Source of the DNA: Thermoplasmata archaeon
GTDB taxonomy: Archaea > Thermoplasmatota > Thermoplasmata > Lutacidiplasmatales > UBA184
DNA: 64,000 nt
Direction: 5' to 3'
NCBI GenBank assembly: GCA_022750335.1
Contig: JAKIVX010000001.1
Span: 129,350-193,349 of the forward strand
The notes beneath the pieces were generated by a model. The model was not told the origin of the DNA. It saw nothing but the letters and a program-made list of their open reading frames with translations, and made no database searches. Positions 25,255 to 34,782 of this stretch are shown here, piece by piece (position 1 is the stretch's first letter; every line of letters begins with the position of its first letter). The position numbers and the translations under genes were made by a program.

Positions 25255-26315
25255 CGGGCCGCCTCCGCGACGACGCGACCGTCCGGTTCGAAGATCCGGC
25301 CGAAGCCTCCAACATCTACGGAAAGGGGTTCTTCGGCACCCCCGAGTCGGGTGGCGGTCTGACCTTGGACCGGTACGAGGCGGTGTACCTGGCCGAAATG
25401 TCCCGGGCCGAGATCGTCGGCCTGCGTGGGCGCCCCGTACCCTGGCCGGAGGTGTTCCGCCGGGCCGTGCGGTCCGATGGCGGCTTTTCCGTGCGGTACC
25501 TGGTCTATCGCGACTTGCGCCAACGCGGGTACGTCGTGCGGGCGAGCGGCCCACCCGTGGCGTTCGCGGTCCTCCCCCGCGGCGGAATTTTGCACAAGAC
25601 CCCGTCCCGGTTCTGGATCGAAGCGATCAGCGAACGCGAACCGTTCGACCTGACCCGCCTGTTCGAACTCGCGGATCGGGGTCAGTCGGCGAAGAAGGTG
25701 GTGCTGCTCGCGGTCGTCGACGAGGAGTCGGACCTGACGTACTACCGGGTCCGCCGACCCTCGCCGACCGGTGCGGTCCCGTCGCCACCGCTCGCGGCGT
25801 CCGTGGAGGGGTGGCTTTCGGTCGACCGGGTGACGGTCCACGACTCGGTGGCTGCCGAGGCACTGGGGAAGGCCCTCGCCTACGGGAGCCGGATCGGCGA
25901 CCGGCTCGAGTTGAGCCTCCTCGAGTCGGCCTACCTCGCCTCGACGGGCCAGTTGACGCTCCGGGACGCAACGTCCGGCCGGGCGGTCCCCCTAGATCGG
26001 CTGCTCGCCCGCGCGCGACGTCTCGACCCGGGGTTCTCCGAACGTCTCGCGGCGTATCGGGACCTGCGCGGACGTCAGTTGATCGTCAAGACCGGTTTCA
26101 AGTACGGGGCCCATTTCCGCGCCTACCCTCGAAACCCCGAGCACGCCCACGCCCGGTACCTCGTCCACGCGGTCCCGGATTCCCACCGGGCGCGCTGGCC
26201 GACGGTCGCCGGCGGGGTACGCGTGGCGCAGGGGGTCCGCAAGGAGTTCCTGATGGCCGGCGTGGGGCCGGAGGACCGGGTCCGGTTCCTGTCCCTCGAA
26301 CGGATCCGGCCCTAG
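25251..26315 (+). CDS. endA: tRNA-intron endonuclease, two-repeat long form
   Basis: The GTG at 25251 overlaps pyrE (GTGA) and gives 354 aa. Residues 1-165 form a degenerate repeat (NIYGKGFFG, LDRYEAVYLAEMSRAEIVG, RYLVYRDLRQRGYVVR). Residues 190-354 form a second repeat with the catalytic block GFKYGAHFRAY (Tyr), HARYLVHAVP (His) and VRVAQGVRKEFLMAGV (Lys). A duplicated chain of this size is the alpha-prime homodimer type of many Euryarchaeota. It excises introns at bulge-helix-bulge motifs; the T-arm intron of the tRNA-Glu in this window is a likely substrate. The stop overlaps the convergent HTH-ferritin gene by 4 bases. Confidence 0.93.
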   Translation: MTGRLRDDATVRFEDPAEASNIYGKGFFGTPESGGGLTLDRYEAVYLAEMSRAEIVGLRGRPVPWPEVFRRAVRSDGGFSVRYLVYRDLRQRGYVVRASGPPVAFAVLPRGGILHKTPSRFWIEAISEREPFDLTRLFELADRGQSAKKVVLLAVVDEESDLTYYRVRRPSPTGAVPSPPLAASVEGWLSVDRVTVHDSVAAEALGKALAYGSRIGDRLELSLLESAYLASTGQLTLRDATSGRAVPLDRLLARARRLDPGFSERLAAYRDLRGRQLIVKTGFKYGAHFRAYPRNPEHAHARYLVHAVPDSHRARWPTVAGGVRVAQGVRKEFLMAGVGPEDRVRFLSLERIRP

Positions 26316-27118
26316 TGTTTTCGTGTGGCCGTCGGGCGCGGGCGGGGCTTCTCCTCCGGCGGCAGACCATGGAGCAGCATCGCGTTGAGCAGCGCTTCGT
26401 GCTTTCGCTCGTCCGCCTCCATGCTCTCCCAGAGGACATGGATCATCCCTCCGAACTCGGGGCCGAAAGAATCGTCGAGGCCCGCCTCCGCTTCCCGTTC
26501 GCGCTCGATGAGGCGAGCGATGTCCTCGCGCCGGACCCCCGAGGCGAACGACCGTCGGAGTCCCCGCTCAAGATAGGTTTGGATGGACGCCACGATCTCG
26601 GCGTGACGGAGACTGTCGGAGGCGATCTGGCGGAACACGGCCCGGGTCAGCTCGTCCCGAGACCGCTGGGCCAGTCGCATGCACTCCCCGACCGCCGCCT
26701 GTTCGAGCGCGATCCGCCGCCGCAAGTATCGCCGAACCTCCCGGTCCCGATGCGGGTCGGGGGCGTCCTGGAGGGACTGGCCGTCGAGGCCGGTTGCGGG
26801 CGGCGTGCCGGACGCTTGTGCCAATTCGCGGGCCGCATCGAACACTACTTCGACGCTCTCGGCGGCGCGCCCGGTCGGAGCTGCGATCCGCTGGGCGGCG
26901 GTCCGTGCGATCGCCCGCTCGCGCTCGGGAGCTCGGCTCGCTCCGGTCGAAGCCCCGAGGCGCTTCCCCGAAAGGTACTGGGAGACCGCCGACGGCGCGA
27001 TTCCGAGGAGCTCCGCGGCCTGTCGTTCAGGAAGTCCGAACGAGACGACCAGCTCACGCGCAATGAGTGCTTGTGCGAGTTGCACCCAACCGGTGGCGGA
27101 GAGACGTCTCCCGGGCAT
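26312..27118 (-). CDS. HTH transcriptional regulator fused to a ferritin-like di-iron domain
   Basis: The track start is 27142, but the ATG at 27118 lies 27 nt after a TATA-like box that overlaps the longer start, so 268 aa is preferred. Residues 10-50 are an HTH (LAQALIARELVVSFGLPERQAAELLGIAPSAVSQYLSGKR). From about residue 130 a four-helix ferritin-like domain follows, with LEQAAVGECM, SDSLRHAEIVASI, EREREAEAG and MEADERKHEALLNAML, which supply Glu/Asp and ExxH-like ligands. A regulator that senses oxygen, peroxide or iron through a di-iron site is inferred. Confidence 0.75.
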   Translation of the reverse strand: MPGRRLSATGWVQLAQALIARELVVSFGLPERQAAELLGIAPSAVSQYLSGKRLGASTGASRAPERERAIARTAAQRIAAPTGRAAESVEVVFDAARELAQASGTPPATGLDGQSLQDAPDPHRDREVRRYLRRRIALEQAAVGECMRLAQRSRDELTRAVFRQIASDSLRHAEIVASIQTYLERGLRRSFASGVRREDIARLIEREREAEAGLDDSFGPEFGGMIHVLWESMEADERKHEALLNAMLLHGLPPEEKPRPRPTATRKH

Positions 27119-27140
27119 CGGTCGGCCACTCCGTCCAGCC

Positions 27141-27147
27141 ATATTAG
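27141..27147 (-). promoter_or_regulatory. TATA-like box for the HTH-ferritin gene
   Basis: CTAATAT on the minus strand is centred 26-27 nt before the ATG at 27118. Confidence 0.55.
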
Positions 27148-27273
27148 CCGATGAGCGACGTTGGGCGTTCCGGATCGACGACCAACCCGCGGCCCCAAGG
27201 AGGGTCGGCGGAGTACGCCGCCCTTCTCAGAGATTCTTGGGGCGCATCGAAGGCGGATCGCACCGGAGGCGGT

Positions 27274-28071
27274 TCACTCGAATCCGCCGTGGAGGGCCGG
27301 CCGACCTGAAAGGGTTCGGACCCAACGGGAGATCTGGGCGTGAGGGGTTCCCGTCGCGATCTTCTCCTCAAGCGCGGTGCCCACAATGACCCCATCCGCC
27401 CCCGTGGCCCGCGCGGCGTTCGCGGTGGAACGATCCCGAACTCCGAACCCCACCAGGACCGGCAGCGTCGGGTTCCCCGCGCGGGCCGCCCGCACGAGCG
27501 GGGCCAGTTCCGCCGACCCCTGGGCCCGACCGGCGCCGGTCGTACCGTACCGGGAAACGAGGTAGAGGAAGCCTCGCGACTCCCGCGCGATCCGCCGGAC
27601 GCGTTCCAGTTCGACCCCCGGCGCCGCGAGCAGGACCAGGTCGAGCCCCGCGGCGCGTGTGGCGTGTCGCCAGGGCGCCGATTCCTCGAGGGAGAGGTCG
27701 GGGATGATGAGGCCCGAGGCGCCCGCATCGTGAAGCTCCGCCGCGGCTCGAGACAGCCCATGGGACCAGACCGGATTCGCATACGTCATCACGGCCGTCG
27801 GGAGGATCCGGGAAGAGACTCGCACCGCATCGAGCAAGTCCCCCCACGTCGTTCCGGCGGCGATGGCACGCCCGGACGCGGCCTCCAGGACCGGACCATC
27901 CGCGATCGGGTCCGAGAACGGAAACCCGAGTTCGAGCGCGTTAGCTCCCCCGGCGCGGAGCGCCGCGACCAGGGGGCGAAGGTGCGCCCGTCGCCGTCGA
28001 TCGACCAGCACGTACGGGACGAGCAGGGGACCGTCGGTCCGATCCGTTCGGAGCGCGCTACCCAGACGCAC
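27274..28071 (-). CDS. trpA: Tryptophan synthase alpha chain
   Basis: The GTG at 28071 overlaps the trpB end and gives 265 aa, the usual length. The chain cleaves indole-3-glycerol phosphate to indole, which is channelled to TrpB. The signature [21 protein letters not shown] (catalytic Glu, then Asp) is intact, and [23 protein letters not shown] and LVGFGVRD fit the TIM barrel and phosphate site. It is the last gene of the aspartate-to-tryptophan operon. A GGCGG/CCGCC hairpin lies in the following spacer. Confidence 0.96.
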   Translation of the reverse strand: MRLGSALRTDRTDGPLLVPYVLVDRRRRAHLRPLVAALRAGGANALELGFPFSDPIADGPVLEAASGRAIAAGTTWGDLLDAVRVSSRILPTAVMTYANPVWSHGLSRAAAELHDAGASGLIIPDLSLEESAPWRHATRAAGLDLVLLAAPGVELERVRRIARESRGFLYLVSRYGTTGAGRAQGSAELAPLVRAARAGNPTLPVLVGFGVRDRSTANAARATGADGVIVGTALEEKIATGTPHAQISRWVRTLSGRPALHGGFE

Positions 28072-29218
28072 CGAGCACCACCCCGAGGTCCTTGTCCCCG
28101 CGTCCCGAGAGGGTGACGACGATTCGGTCCGAGGAGGGTCGCGTTCGAGCTTCTCCCACGGCGGCAAAGATCGCGTGCGATGGTTCGAGCGCCGGCAAGA
28201 TTCCCTCTTCCTCGGCCAGCCAGTGGAACGCCCGCAGTGCGTCCCGGTCCCGGACCGCGATGTAGCGCGCTCGACCCCGGTCGTGCAACCAGGCATGCTC
28301 CGGACCCACTCCCGGATAATCGAGCCCCGCCGAGATGCTCTCGGTGTCGGCGACCTGCCCGTCCCGATCCTGAAGTACGTAGGAAAAACTGCCGTGCAAG
28401 ATTCCGGGTTTCCCCCGGGAGAGCGAGGCCGCGCCAACGCCTCCCGACCGGGAGCCGCCGGCTTCGACCCCGAGGAACGCGACCTTCGTGTGAAGGAGCG
28501 GATGGAAGGTCCCGATCGCATTCGAGCCGCCTCCCACGCACGCGACCGCGAGGTCGGGCAGGCGCCCGAACGAGCGGACCGACTGGCGGCGGATCTCGCG
28601 TCCGATCACTCCCTGGAAGTCGGCGACGAGGGAAGGGAACGGATGGGGACCGACGGCCGAGCCCAGGAGGTAGTGGGTCGTTCGAACGTTCGCGATCCAG
28701 TCCCGGAGGGCGGCATTGATCGCGTCCTTCAGGGTACGACTCCCGGTCCGCACCGGGTGGACCTTGGCCCCCAAGAGCCGCATCCGATCGACGTTCGGGC
28801 GTTGACGCTCCATGTCGACCTCGCCCATGTACACCTCGGTCTCGAGACCCAGGGCGGCCCCGATCATTGCCGTGGCGACCCCGTGCTGTCCCGCTCCAGT
28901 TTCCGCGATGAGCCGGGGCTTCCCCATCCGGCGCGCGAGCAGTCCCTGACCGAGGGCATTGTTGAACTTGTGGGCCCCGCCGTGGACGAGGTCCTCGCGC
29001 TTCAGCCAGATCTCCGCCCCGCCGGCTCGACGCGTGAGATTGCGGGCAAAATACAATGGAGTGGGTCGGCCCCCGAGGGTCCGAGACATCCGGTCGAGTT
29101 CGGTCCGGAACGCACGGTCGTGACGAGAGGATTGCCACGCGCGGTCCAATTCCTCGAGGGCGGGGACGAGGGTCTCGGGTACGTACGCCCCGCCGTAGGG
29201 ACCGAACCGTCTACCCAT
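28058..29218 (-). CDS. trpB: Tryptophan synthase beta chain
   Basis: The 386-residue PLP enzyme condenses indole with serine. The start [20 protein letters not shown] is typical of TrpB1. The PLP lysine is in [19 protein letters not shown] and the phosphate loop is [20 protein letters not shown] ends the fold. The ATG overlaps the trpF stop (ATGGGTAG). Confidence 0.97.
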   Translation of the reverse strand: MGRRFGPYGGAYVPETLVPALEELDRAWQSSRHDRAFRTELDRMSRTLGGRPTPLYFARNLTRRAGGAEIWLKREDLVHGGAHKFNNALGQGLLARRMGKPRLIAETGAGQHGVATAMIGAALGLETEVYMGEVDMERQRPNVDRMRLLGAKVHPVRTGSRTLKDAINAALRDWIANVRTTHYLLGSAVGPHPFPSLVADFQGVIGREIRRQSVRSFGRLPDLAVACVGGGSNAIGTFHPLLHTKVAFLGVEAGGSRSGGVGAASLSRGKPGILHGSFSYVLQDRDGQVADTESISAGLDYPGVGPEHAWLHDRGRARYIAVRDRDALRAFHWLAEEEGILPALEPSHAIFAAVGEARTRPSSDRIVVTLSGRGDKDLGVVLGASG

Positions 29219-29858
29219 GGCTCGATTCGAAATCAGTGACAGCGGCGAGGAACGCCCGGATCTTGGTCACGTCCTTCACGCCGGGAGCACTCTCGATGCC
29301 CGACGAGACGTCGACGCCCCACGGACGCACCGTCGCGAGCGCGTCACCGACGTTCTCCGCCGTCAGCCCTCCGGCGAGGATGAATTTCCGGCCCGGATTC
29401 GCGTCCACCAGCCGGGCACAGACTTCCCAGTCCGGCCGGAGCCCGCTCCCGCCCGGAAGGGGACCCCCGGCGGCGTCGAGGTGGATCCGGGGGTACGTTT
29501 CCGCCGCGGGGACCACAGGGTCGGGCGCCCCCGCCGGCGATGGGGCCACCGGGACCGAGGGCACGAGGTGGTGTAGTTCGAGGAAATCGAGCCCGTCGGG
29601 AACGGTCCCGTACACCTGGATCCGGTCGACTCCCACTTCCTCGAAGAGTTGATGGATGAGGTCCACCGAAGGGTCCACGACCACCCCCCACGCTTCGGCC
29701 TCGCTGGGGATCAGCCCGACCAATTCGGCGGCCCGTTCGGCGGTGATGTTCCGGGGCGACTGGGGCACCCCCACGACGAAGCCGGCCGCTCCCCCGGCGG
29801 GAATCTCGGCGATGGAGTCGGCCTGGCTGAGTCCGCAGAATTTCACGAAGGTGCTCAC
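29211..29858 (-). CDS. trpF: Phosphoribosylanthranilate isomerase
   Basis: The 215-residue TIM-barrel enzyme performs the Amadori rearrangement of PRA to CdRP. The N-terminal VKFCGLS carries the catalytic Cys. [12 protein letters not shown] is the active-site loop, [11 protein letters not shown] the phosphate-binding strand and [17 protein letters not shown] the catalytic Asp and end of the barrel. The GTG start overlaps the trpC stop. Confidence 0.95.
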   Translation of the reverse strand: MSTFVKFCGLSQADSIAEIPAGGAAGFVVGVPQSPRNITAERAAELVGLIPSEAEAWGVVVDPSVDLIHQLFEEVGVDRIQVYGTVPDGLDFLELHHLVPSVPVAPSPAGAPDPVVPAAETYPRIHLDAAGGPLPGGSGLRPDWEVCARLVDANPGRKFILAGGLTAENVGDALATVRPWGVDVSSGIESAPGVKDVTKIRAFLAAVTDFESSHG

Positions 29859-30655
29859 GAGCGTCCCTCCGAGTTCGTCCGCCGTAGGCTCTCAAGAAAC
29901 GTTCGGGGGTCGTCGGTCCGGGCCAGCGCCGTGCCCACGAGGATCCCGTCGGCGCCCGCGTCCCAGAAGCGTCGTGCTCCTTCCGGACCTTCGACCCCAC
30001 TCATCCCGATCAGCGGATGGAACGCATGGGCCGCGCGCAACGTCTCTTCGCCGACCTCGCGGCGGATCTCCAACGTATCCAAGTCACGAACATTCACTCC
30101 GTACATGTCGGCGGGCACGTCCTCGGACGGTCTTAATTCTGCGCGCCCGTGCCACTCCAGCAGGACTTCCAGCCCACGGTCGTGCGCCGTGGTCGCAAGG
30201 GCCCGGAGCGGAGTGGTCAACAGCCCCGCGACTTCGAGGCGGGCGATGAGCAGTACGGCGCTCGCTCCGACCCGGGCGGCCGCCTCGATCTGCACCGGCT
30301 CGACGATAAAGTCCTTGAACAGGACGGGCCGATCGGTCTGGGCGACGAGGGCGGCGACGTCGCTCGGCGCGCCGCCGAATTCGGGACCGCTCGCGAGGCA
30401 GGAATAGCCGTCGACCCCGCCGGCCGCGGTCTGCGAAATGAACGACTCCATCGTGCGCTGGCCGAGGTCCGGAGCGGCGGCCCCTGGGGACCGTCGCTTG
30501 AATTCCGCTAGGATCGCCCCGCGTGGGCCGGCCCGGTTCACCGCGTCTCGGAGAGAGGGACGTACGTGGAGCGGCGCAGTCGGCAACCCATCGAGGTACT
30601 CGGGGCGTGCCACCGTGGCGCGGGTCGCCGCGACCATCTTCGCGAGAAAACCCAT
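29855..30655 (-). CDS. trpC: Indole-3-glycerol phosphate synthase
   Basis: The track ORF runs to 31582, but the ATG at 30655 (MGFLAKMVAATRATVARPEYL) starts 2 bases after the trpD stop and gives 266 aa. Family blocks are ILAEFKRRSPGAAAPDLG (catalytic Lys and Ser-Pro), YSCLASGPEFGGAPSDV, RPVLFKDFIVEPVQI, EVLLEWHG, YGVNVRDLDTLE and MSGVEGPEGARRFWDAGADGILVGTAL. It converts CdRP to indole-3-glycerol phosphate. Confidence 0.95.
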   Translation of the reverse strand: MGFLAKMVAATRATVARPEYLDGLPTAPLHVRPSLRDAVNRAGPRGAILAEFKRRSPGAAAPDLGQRTMESFISQTAAGGVDGYSCLASGPEFGGAPSDVAALVAQTDRPVLFKDFIVEPVQIEAAARVGASAVLLIARLEVAGLLTTPLRALATTAHDRGLEVLLEWHGRAELRPSEDVPADMYGVNVRDLDTLEIRREVGEETLRAAHAFHPLIGMSGVEGPEGARRFWDAGADGILVGTALARTDDPRTFLESLRRTNSEGRS

Positions 30656-30657
30656 CG

Positions 30658-31692
30658 TCACGGCTCCGGAACTCGGAAGAAGGGGCGACCCAGTTCGCGC
30701 AGATTCTCGAGCAGGCGCTCGGGGGCACCCCCATCCAGCACGTCCATCGCCCGCTCGAGCCCCTTCCCGATCGAGCCGACCTGACCCGTTATCCACAGCG
30801 CCGTTGCGGACGTCAGGAGGACCGAGCCGCGACGCGCTCCCCCCCCTCCCGCGAGGATCCGTTCGGTTTCCGAGGCAGCGGCGGGGGGTTCCAACGGGCC
30901 CCACGCTCCCCGCCGATCCTCGGCCGCGAGCAGACCGTGGGGATCGACGGAGCGAGCCCCGGTCCGCGCCGAAACCCACCATCTGAGATAGGTCGGTCTC
31001 CGGGGGGAGAACTCGTCGCACCCTTCGTCCGAGGTCATGGTGAGTCCCCGTCGAATTCCCAATCGGCGTAGGGCCGCCATCACTACACGCCCCTGCGAAC
31101 GATCGCTCCAGCCGACCAGCTGGGCCCGAACGGGGGCCGGATTTGAGAGCGGGCCCAATCGGTTGAAGATGGTGGGGACGCCGAGGAGCCGTCGCGCCCG
31201 GGCCACCGCCGCGGTGGCCGGATGGAACAACGGCGCGTGGAGGAACGCGATCCCGAATTTCGCGAACGTCCGTCTCGGATACTCGGTCGACCGGTCGATC
31301 GGGAGCCCCAGCGCGAGCAACAGGTTGCTCGACCCGCACGGTCCGCGGGAGCTCCGGTTGCCGTGCTTGATCACGGGCTGCCCGCTGGCGGCCACGACGA
31401 ACGCGCTGACCGTGGAGACGTTGAACGAGGGCCGGGGCGCGCCCCCGGAACCGCAGAGGTCCATGGCCCGCTCGACTCCGCGGGGGTGGAACGGGAGGGC
31501 CCGGCGGCGCATCTCGCCCGCAAGAGTGGCCCACTCCCACCCGTTGTCGGGCCGTGCGCTCAATGCGACCAGGACTGCGCACCGATCCTCGTCGGTCGTG
31601 CGCGCGTCGACGAGCACCCGAAACACCATGCGCGCATCACTGGGTGACAGTCGGCGGGGGACGACGAGGCGGCGCAGGACCGCGCCGATCAC
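30658..31692 (-). CDS. trpD: Anthranilate phosphoribosyltransferase
   Basis: The GTG at 31692 overlaps the trpG stop as GTGA and gives 344 aa. The PRPP-binding region reads DLCGSGGAPRPSFNVSTVSAF, where most homologs have GTGGD. It is followed by VIKHGNRSSRGPCGSSNLLLALG, the anthranilate-binding loop. LGPLSNPAPVRAQLVG and TSDEGCDEFSP also match. The changed Gly loop keeps the Gly residues, so the enzyme is probably active. Confidence 0.93.
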   Translation of the reverse strand: MIGAVLRRLVVPRRLSPSDARMVFRVLVDARTTDEDRCAVLVALSARPDNGWEWATLAGEMRRRALPFHPRGVERAMDLCGSGGAPRPSFNVSTVSAFVVAASGQPVIKHGNRSSRGPCGSSNLLLALGLPIDRSTEYPRRTFAKFGIAFLHAPLFHPATAAVARARRLLGVPTIFNRLGPLSNPAPVRAQLVGWSDRSQGRVVMAALRRLGIRRGLTMTSDEGCDEFSPRRPTYLRWWVSARTGARSVDPHGLLAAEDRRGAWGPLEPPAAASETERILAGGGGARRGSVLLTSATALWITGQVGSIGKGLERAMDVLDGGAPERLLENLRELGRPFFRVPEP

Positions 31693-32270
31693 CGTCGAGC
31701 TCCCTGCAGGAAGTTCGAGAGCAACCTCGGGCCCTGTGGAGTAAGATAGGATTCCGGGTGAAATTGGACCGACTCGACCGGACGTCGTCGGTGACGGAGG
31801 GCCATTACGACTCCCTCCGGATCCCGGGCCGAGACCTCCAGTTCCGACGGGAGCGACCGTTCTGCCACGACCAACGAATGGTAGCGCGCACCGGTCAACG
31901 GGGAGTGGAGATGCTCGAAGACCCCCCGCCCGTCGTGGAGGACGCGCGTCGTTTCCCCGTGTACCGGCTCCTCCCCCCTTCGGATCCGGGCTCCGTAGTA
32001 CTCGCCGATGAGTTGGTGGCCGAGACACACCCCGAGGAACGCGCGTTCCTGGTCCCAGCGCCGGAGCAACCCGCGTCCGACGGCCGTGAGCCGCGCATCG
32101 GACGGGTGACCCGGTCCCGGCGACAGGACGATGGCGTCCGGGTCGACGCGTACGGCGTCCCGGAGGGACCGGGTCGCGCGGAGCGTCACCACGTCCGCCC
32201 CCGTCGCCTGGAGCGCTTGCGCGATGTTGTACACGAACGAGTCCTCGTGGTCGACCAGGAGGACCTTCAT
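31689..32270 (-). CDS. trpG: Anthranilate synthase glutamine amidotransferase subunit
   Basis: The ATG at 32270 (MKVLLVDHEDSFVYNIAQ) gives 193 aa. The class I amidotransferase triad is visible: Cys in GVCLGHQLIGEYYG, and His/Glu in QFHPESYLTPQG. LSPGPGHPSDA is the oxyanion/Gly-rich loop. It supplies ammonia to TrpE and overlaps trpE by 4 bases. A shared role in p-aminobenzoate synthesis is possible, as in other TrpG/PabA proteins. Confidence 0.95.
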   Translation of the reverse strand: MKVLLVDHEDSFVYNIAQALQATGADVVTLRATRSLRDAVRVDPDAIVLSPGPGHPSDARLTAVGRGLLRRWDQERAFLGVCLGHQLIGEYYGARIRRGEEPVHGETTRVLHDGRGVFEHLHSPLTGARYHSLVVAERSLPSELEVSARDPEGVVMALRHRRRPVESVQFHPESYLTPQGPRLLSNFLQGARR

Positions 32271-33463
32271 CGGGAGCCGTCCACGAGCGTGGACTCGACC
32301 TGGGCCAGCTTGACCAGCGTCTCCTCGTATTCTTGTCCGGGCCGGGACCGGTAGACGATGCCGGCGCCGGCGGCGGTGTAGAGGCGTCGACGGGCCGCGA
32401 ACGCGCCTCGGATGGCGAGGGCCCAGTCGGCCCGATTTCCCGGCCGCAAGAGGCCGACCGTCCCGCCGTACGGTCCCCGCCACGTGCCCTCTTCACGACG
32501 GAGCCACTCGGTGGCGCGGATCTTCGGTGCTCCACTGACAGTCCCCGCGGGGAACGTCGCCCGAAGGACCGACCACGCATCCGACCCCGAAACGAGTCGG
32601 CAGGTCACCCGGCTCACGAGGTGGTCGAGGCGGGCATACCGGACACGGCGTTCTTTCCAGACGACCCGGACCGACCCCGGCCGCGCCACTCGGCCCAGGT
32701 CGTTGCGCGCGAGGTCGACGAGCATTCGATGTTCGGCGAGTTCCTTCGGGTCCTTCTCGAGGTCGACCCGGAGGCGGGGACGGGCACGGGGGATCGTCCC
32801 CGCGATCGGGTTGATGTGGGCGGAGGTACCGTCGACCTCCACGACGGATTCGGGCGACGCCCCGAGGATCTCCCGGTCACCGATCTTGAGGAAGTAGAAG
32901 AATGCGAATCGCTCGAGCCGTCGAAGCTGACCCGCCCGCGCGAGGAGGTCGGAGGGACGCGGCCAACCGCGCCGGTGCGCGAGGACCACCTGGAAGGCCT
33001 CCCCGGCCCGGATCGCCGCACGCAAGTGATTCACGGCGCGGGAGAATTGGACGCGAGAGAGGGAATCGGACGCCGGTGCCGGCGGCCGGATCCTCGAGGT
33101 CGGCCGTTCGAACGCGCGAGTTCGGCGGACGGAGATCTGATGGGCCCGGTCCGCGAGGACGAACTCCCCGAGCGGGAACGGGGAGAGCGCGGGGAAACGA
33201 GCCAGCGCCGGTTCGAAGAGGCCGACTGCGTCGAAGCCCAGGTACCCCATCACGACCGGTCGCCCCCCCGAAGCGAGGTGGTGGGCGGTCGTTCGCGCCA
33301 CGTCCTCGAGATCGGTGCGCGGCGTGAACGGAGCGAGGCACTCGCCCCGGTCGAACCAAACCGCGATCCCGTCAGACGTGGAGTGTCCCGCCGTGCGTTC
33401 GAAATATCCGGCCGTTTCCGCCCGCTCGGCCCTCAGTGAGAACTGGGTCCACGGATCGGTCAC
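32267..33463 (-). CDS. trpE: Anthranilate synthase component I
   Basis: The GTG at 33463 overlaps the lysC stop as GTGA (398 aa; the 718-aa track ORF is an extension). Chorismate-binding blocks are GYLGFDAVGLFEP, ASPESVVEVDG, INPIAGTIPRARP, DLARNDLGRV, FPAGTVSGAPKIRATEWLR, GPYGGTVGLL and AAGAGIVYRSRPGQEYEET. It is shorter than many TrpE proteins at the N-terminus. I did not see a clear LLES-type motif of the tryptophan feedback site, which would matter if control falls to the operon leader. Confidence 0.94.
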   Translation of the reverse strand: MTDPWTQFSLRAERAETAGYFERTAGHSTSDGIAVWFDRGECLAPFTPRTDLEDVARTTAHHLASGGRPVVMGYLGFDAVGLFEPALARFPALSPFPLGEFVLADRAHQISVRRTRAFERPTSRIRPPAPASDSLSRVQFSRAVNHLRAAIRAGEAFQVVLAHRRGWPRPSDLLARAGQLRRLERFAFFYFLKIGDREILGASPESVVEVDGTSAHINPIAGTIPRARPRLRVDLEKDPKELAEHRMLVDLARNDLGRVARPGSVRVVWKERRVRYARLDHLVSRVTCRLVSGSDAWSVLRATFPAGTVSGAPKIRATEWLRREEGTWRGPYGGTVGLLRPGNRADWALAIRGAFAARRRLYTAAGAGIVYRSRPGQEYEETLVKLAQVESTLVDGSR

Positions 33464-34782
33464 GAGGAGCGGGCCTCCTCGACCAGGGCCCGGTGGAGCT
33501 CCCGAAGCGCGCGCGGTCCCTCCTCTTCCGGCACCGCGATGGAGAGGGCCCGCGGGGTCGCGCTGAACCCCTCCGCAGTCGCCACCACGCGGCTCGGGAC
33601 GCGGTCCACGTCGGCCAGGATTCCGTCCCCGATCACGGTCACGAGCGCGACGCGGAACGGTCCCTCGACCATGACGGCCGCTTCCCGGGTGAGGGGAGCG
33701 AGCGAGCGCAGGGCCGCGAGGACCTCGGTGGGCGCCAGCACGAGGCACAGCAGAGCCGACGAGGTGTACAGCTGGACGAGATTCACCTGGGCGGCCGCGA
33801 GGCGTTGGGAGACCTCCGCGACGATCCCGGGTCGCTGTCGGCCACCGGGGACCCGTAGCCGGAGGAGTCGCAGAGGGCGGAGAAGGGTCAGGGCACGATT
33901 GTGGCGGTCCGAACGTGACGGACCGATCGTCGTCGCGATCCGCGCATCGTCCAGCGAGCGGACGCGGAGGACGATGCCGTGAGCGCGGGCCGGTTCGATG
34001 GTCAGGGGATGGAGGACCCGGGCGCCGAATTGGGCGAGCTCTTCCGCCTCTTCGTACGAGAGCTCGGCGATCGGCCTCGCTCCGGGGACCTCCTTCGGGT
34101 CGGCCGTGAGCACCGCGACGTGCCGTTTGACGAGCTCCACGCGTTCGGCCCGAAGGATCGCACCGATCCCGGCCGCCGCGTAGTCCGAACCCCCTCGCCC
34201 GAGCGTGGCGACCCGACCTTCGAGGCTCCGCCCGAAGTACCCCGTCACCACGGGCACCTTCCCCTGGCTCAGCAGGCGTCCCAGGCCCGCCCGCACCGCG
34301 GGGCCGGAGCGGTCGAACAGGATGCAGGAGGCGCCGTAGGTGTTGTCGGTGATGAGGCCCAGGTGGTCCGCCTCGACCGCGACCGCGGGAATGTCGTGGT
34401 CCTCCAGACGGCGAGCCAACCAATCGACCGAGAGCCGCTCTCCCTGGCTGAGGACTCGATCGGACATCGGTCCGTCCGGGGCCGGTCCTTTTTCGAGGGC
34501 CGCAAACATTCGGGCCAGACGGGCGAGATGCCGTCGTCCGGCGGGGGAGAGGCCCGGATGACGAGCCCGCACCTCGAGCAGGATCCGTCGATGTCGGGCC
34601 GCGGATCGGGGATGTTCGAGGGCATCGGTCAGTCGATCGGTGACGCCTTCTCGGGCGGAGGCCACGAGGACGAGCGGTCGCCCTTCGGCTCGCGTCCGAA
34701 CGACATCGCCCAGCACACGATCGAAATCGGTAAGCGACGCCCCCCCGAACTTGAGGACCAGCGGCGCTCGCCGTCGACTCAT
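33460..34782 (-). CDS. lysC: Aspartate kinase
   Basis: The ATG at 34782 overlaps the asd stop as ATGA (440 aa). The kinase domain starts LVLKFGGASLTDFDRV and has TGYFGRSLEGRVATLGRGGSDYAAA and VLTADPKEVPGARP. The C-terminal ~150 residues form ACT-like regulatory domains (GIVAEVSQRLAAAQVNLVQLYTSS; VALVTVIGDGILADVDRVPSRV). It makes aspartyl phosphate. Placement between Asd and TrpE ties it to the aromatic route, because aspartate semialdehyde feeds archaeal ADH synthase. Confidence 0.94.
   Translation of the reverse strand: MSRRRAPLVLKFGGASLTDFDRVLGDVVRTRAEGRPLVLVASAREGVTDRLTDALEHPRSAARHRRILLEVRARHPGLSPAGRRHLARLARMFAALEKGPAPDGPMSDRVLSQGERLSVDWLARRLEDHDIPAVAVEADHLGLITDNTYGASCILFDRSGPAVRAGLGRLLSQGKVPVVTGYFGRSLEGRVATLGRGGSDYAAAGIGAILRAERVELVKRHVAVLTADPKEVPGARPIAELSYEEAEELAQFGARVLHPLTIEPARAHGIVLRVRSLDDARIATTIGPSRSDRHNRALTLLRPLRLLRLRVPGGRQRPGIVAEVSQRLAAAQVNLVQLYTSSALLCLVLAPTEVLAALRSLAPLTREAAVMVEGPFRVALVTVIGDGILADVDRVPSRVVATAEGFSATPRALSIAVPEEEGPRALRELHRALVEEARSS

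Noticed and set aside
27863-29239. 458-residue plus-strand ORF opposite trpA/trpB
   Set aside because: It is an antisense shadow of GC-rich genes. Its sequence is Arg/Pro-rich without domains, and trpA/trpB on the other strand are unmistakable.
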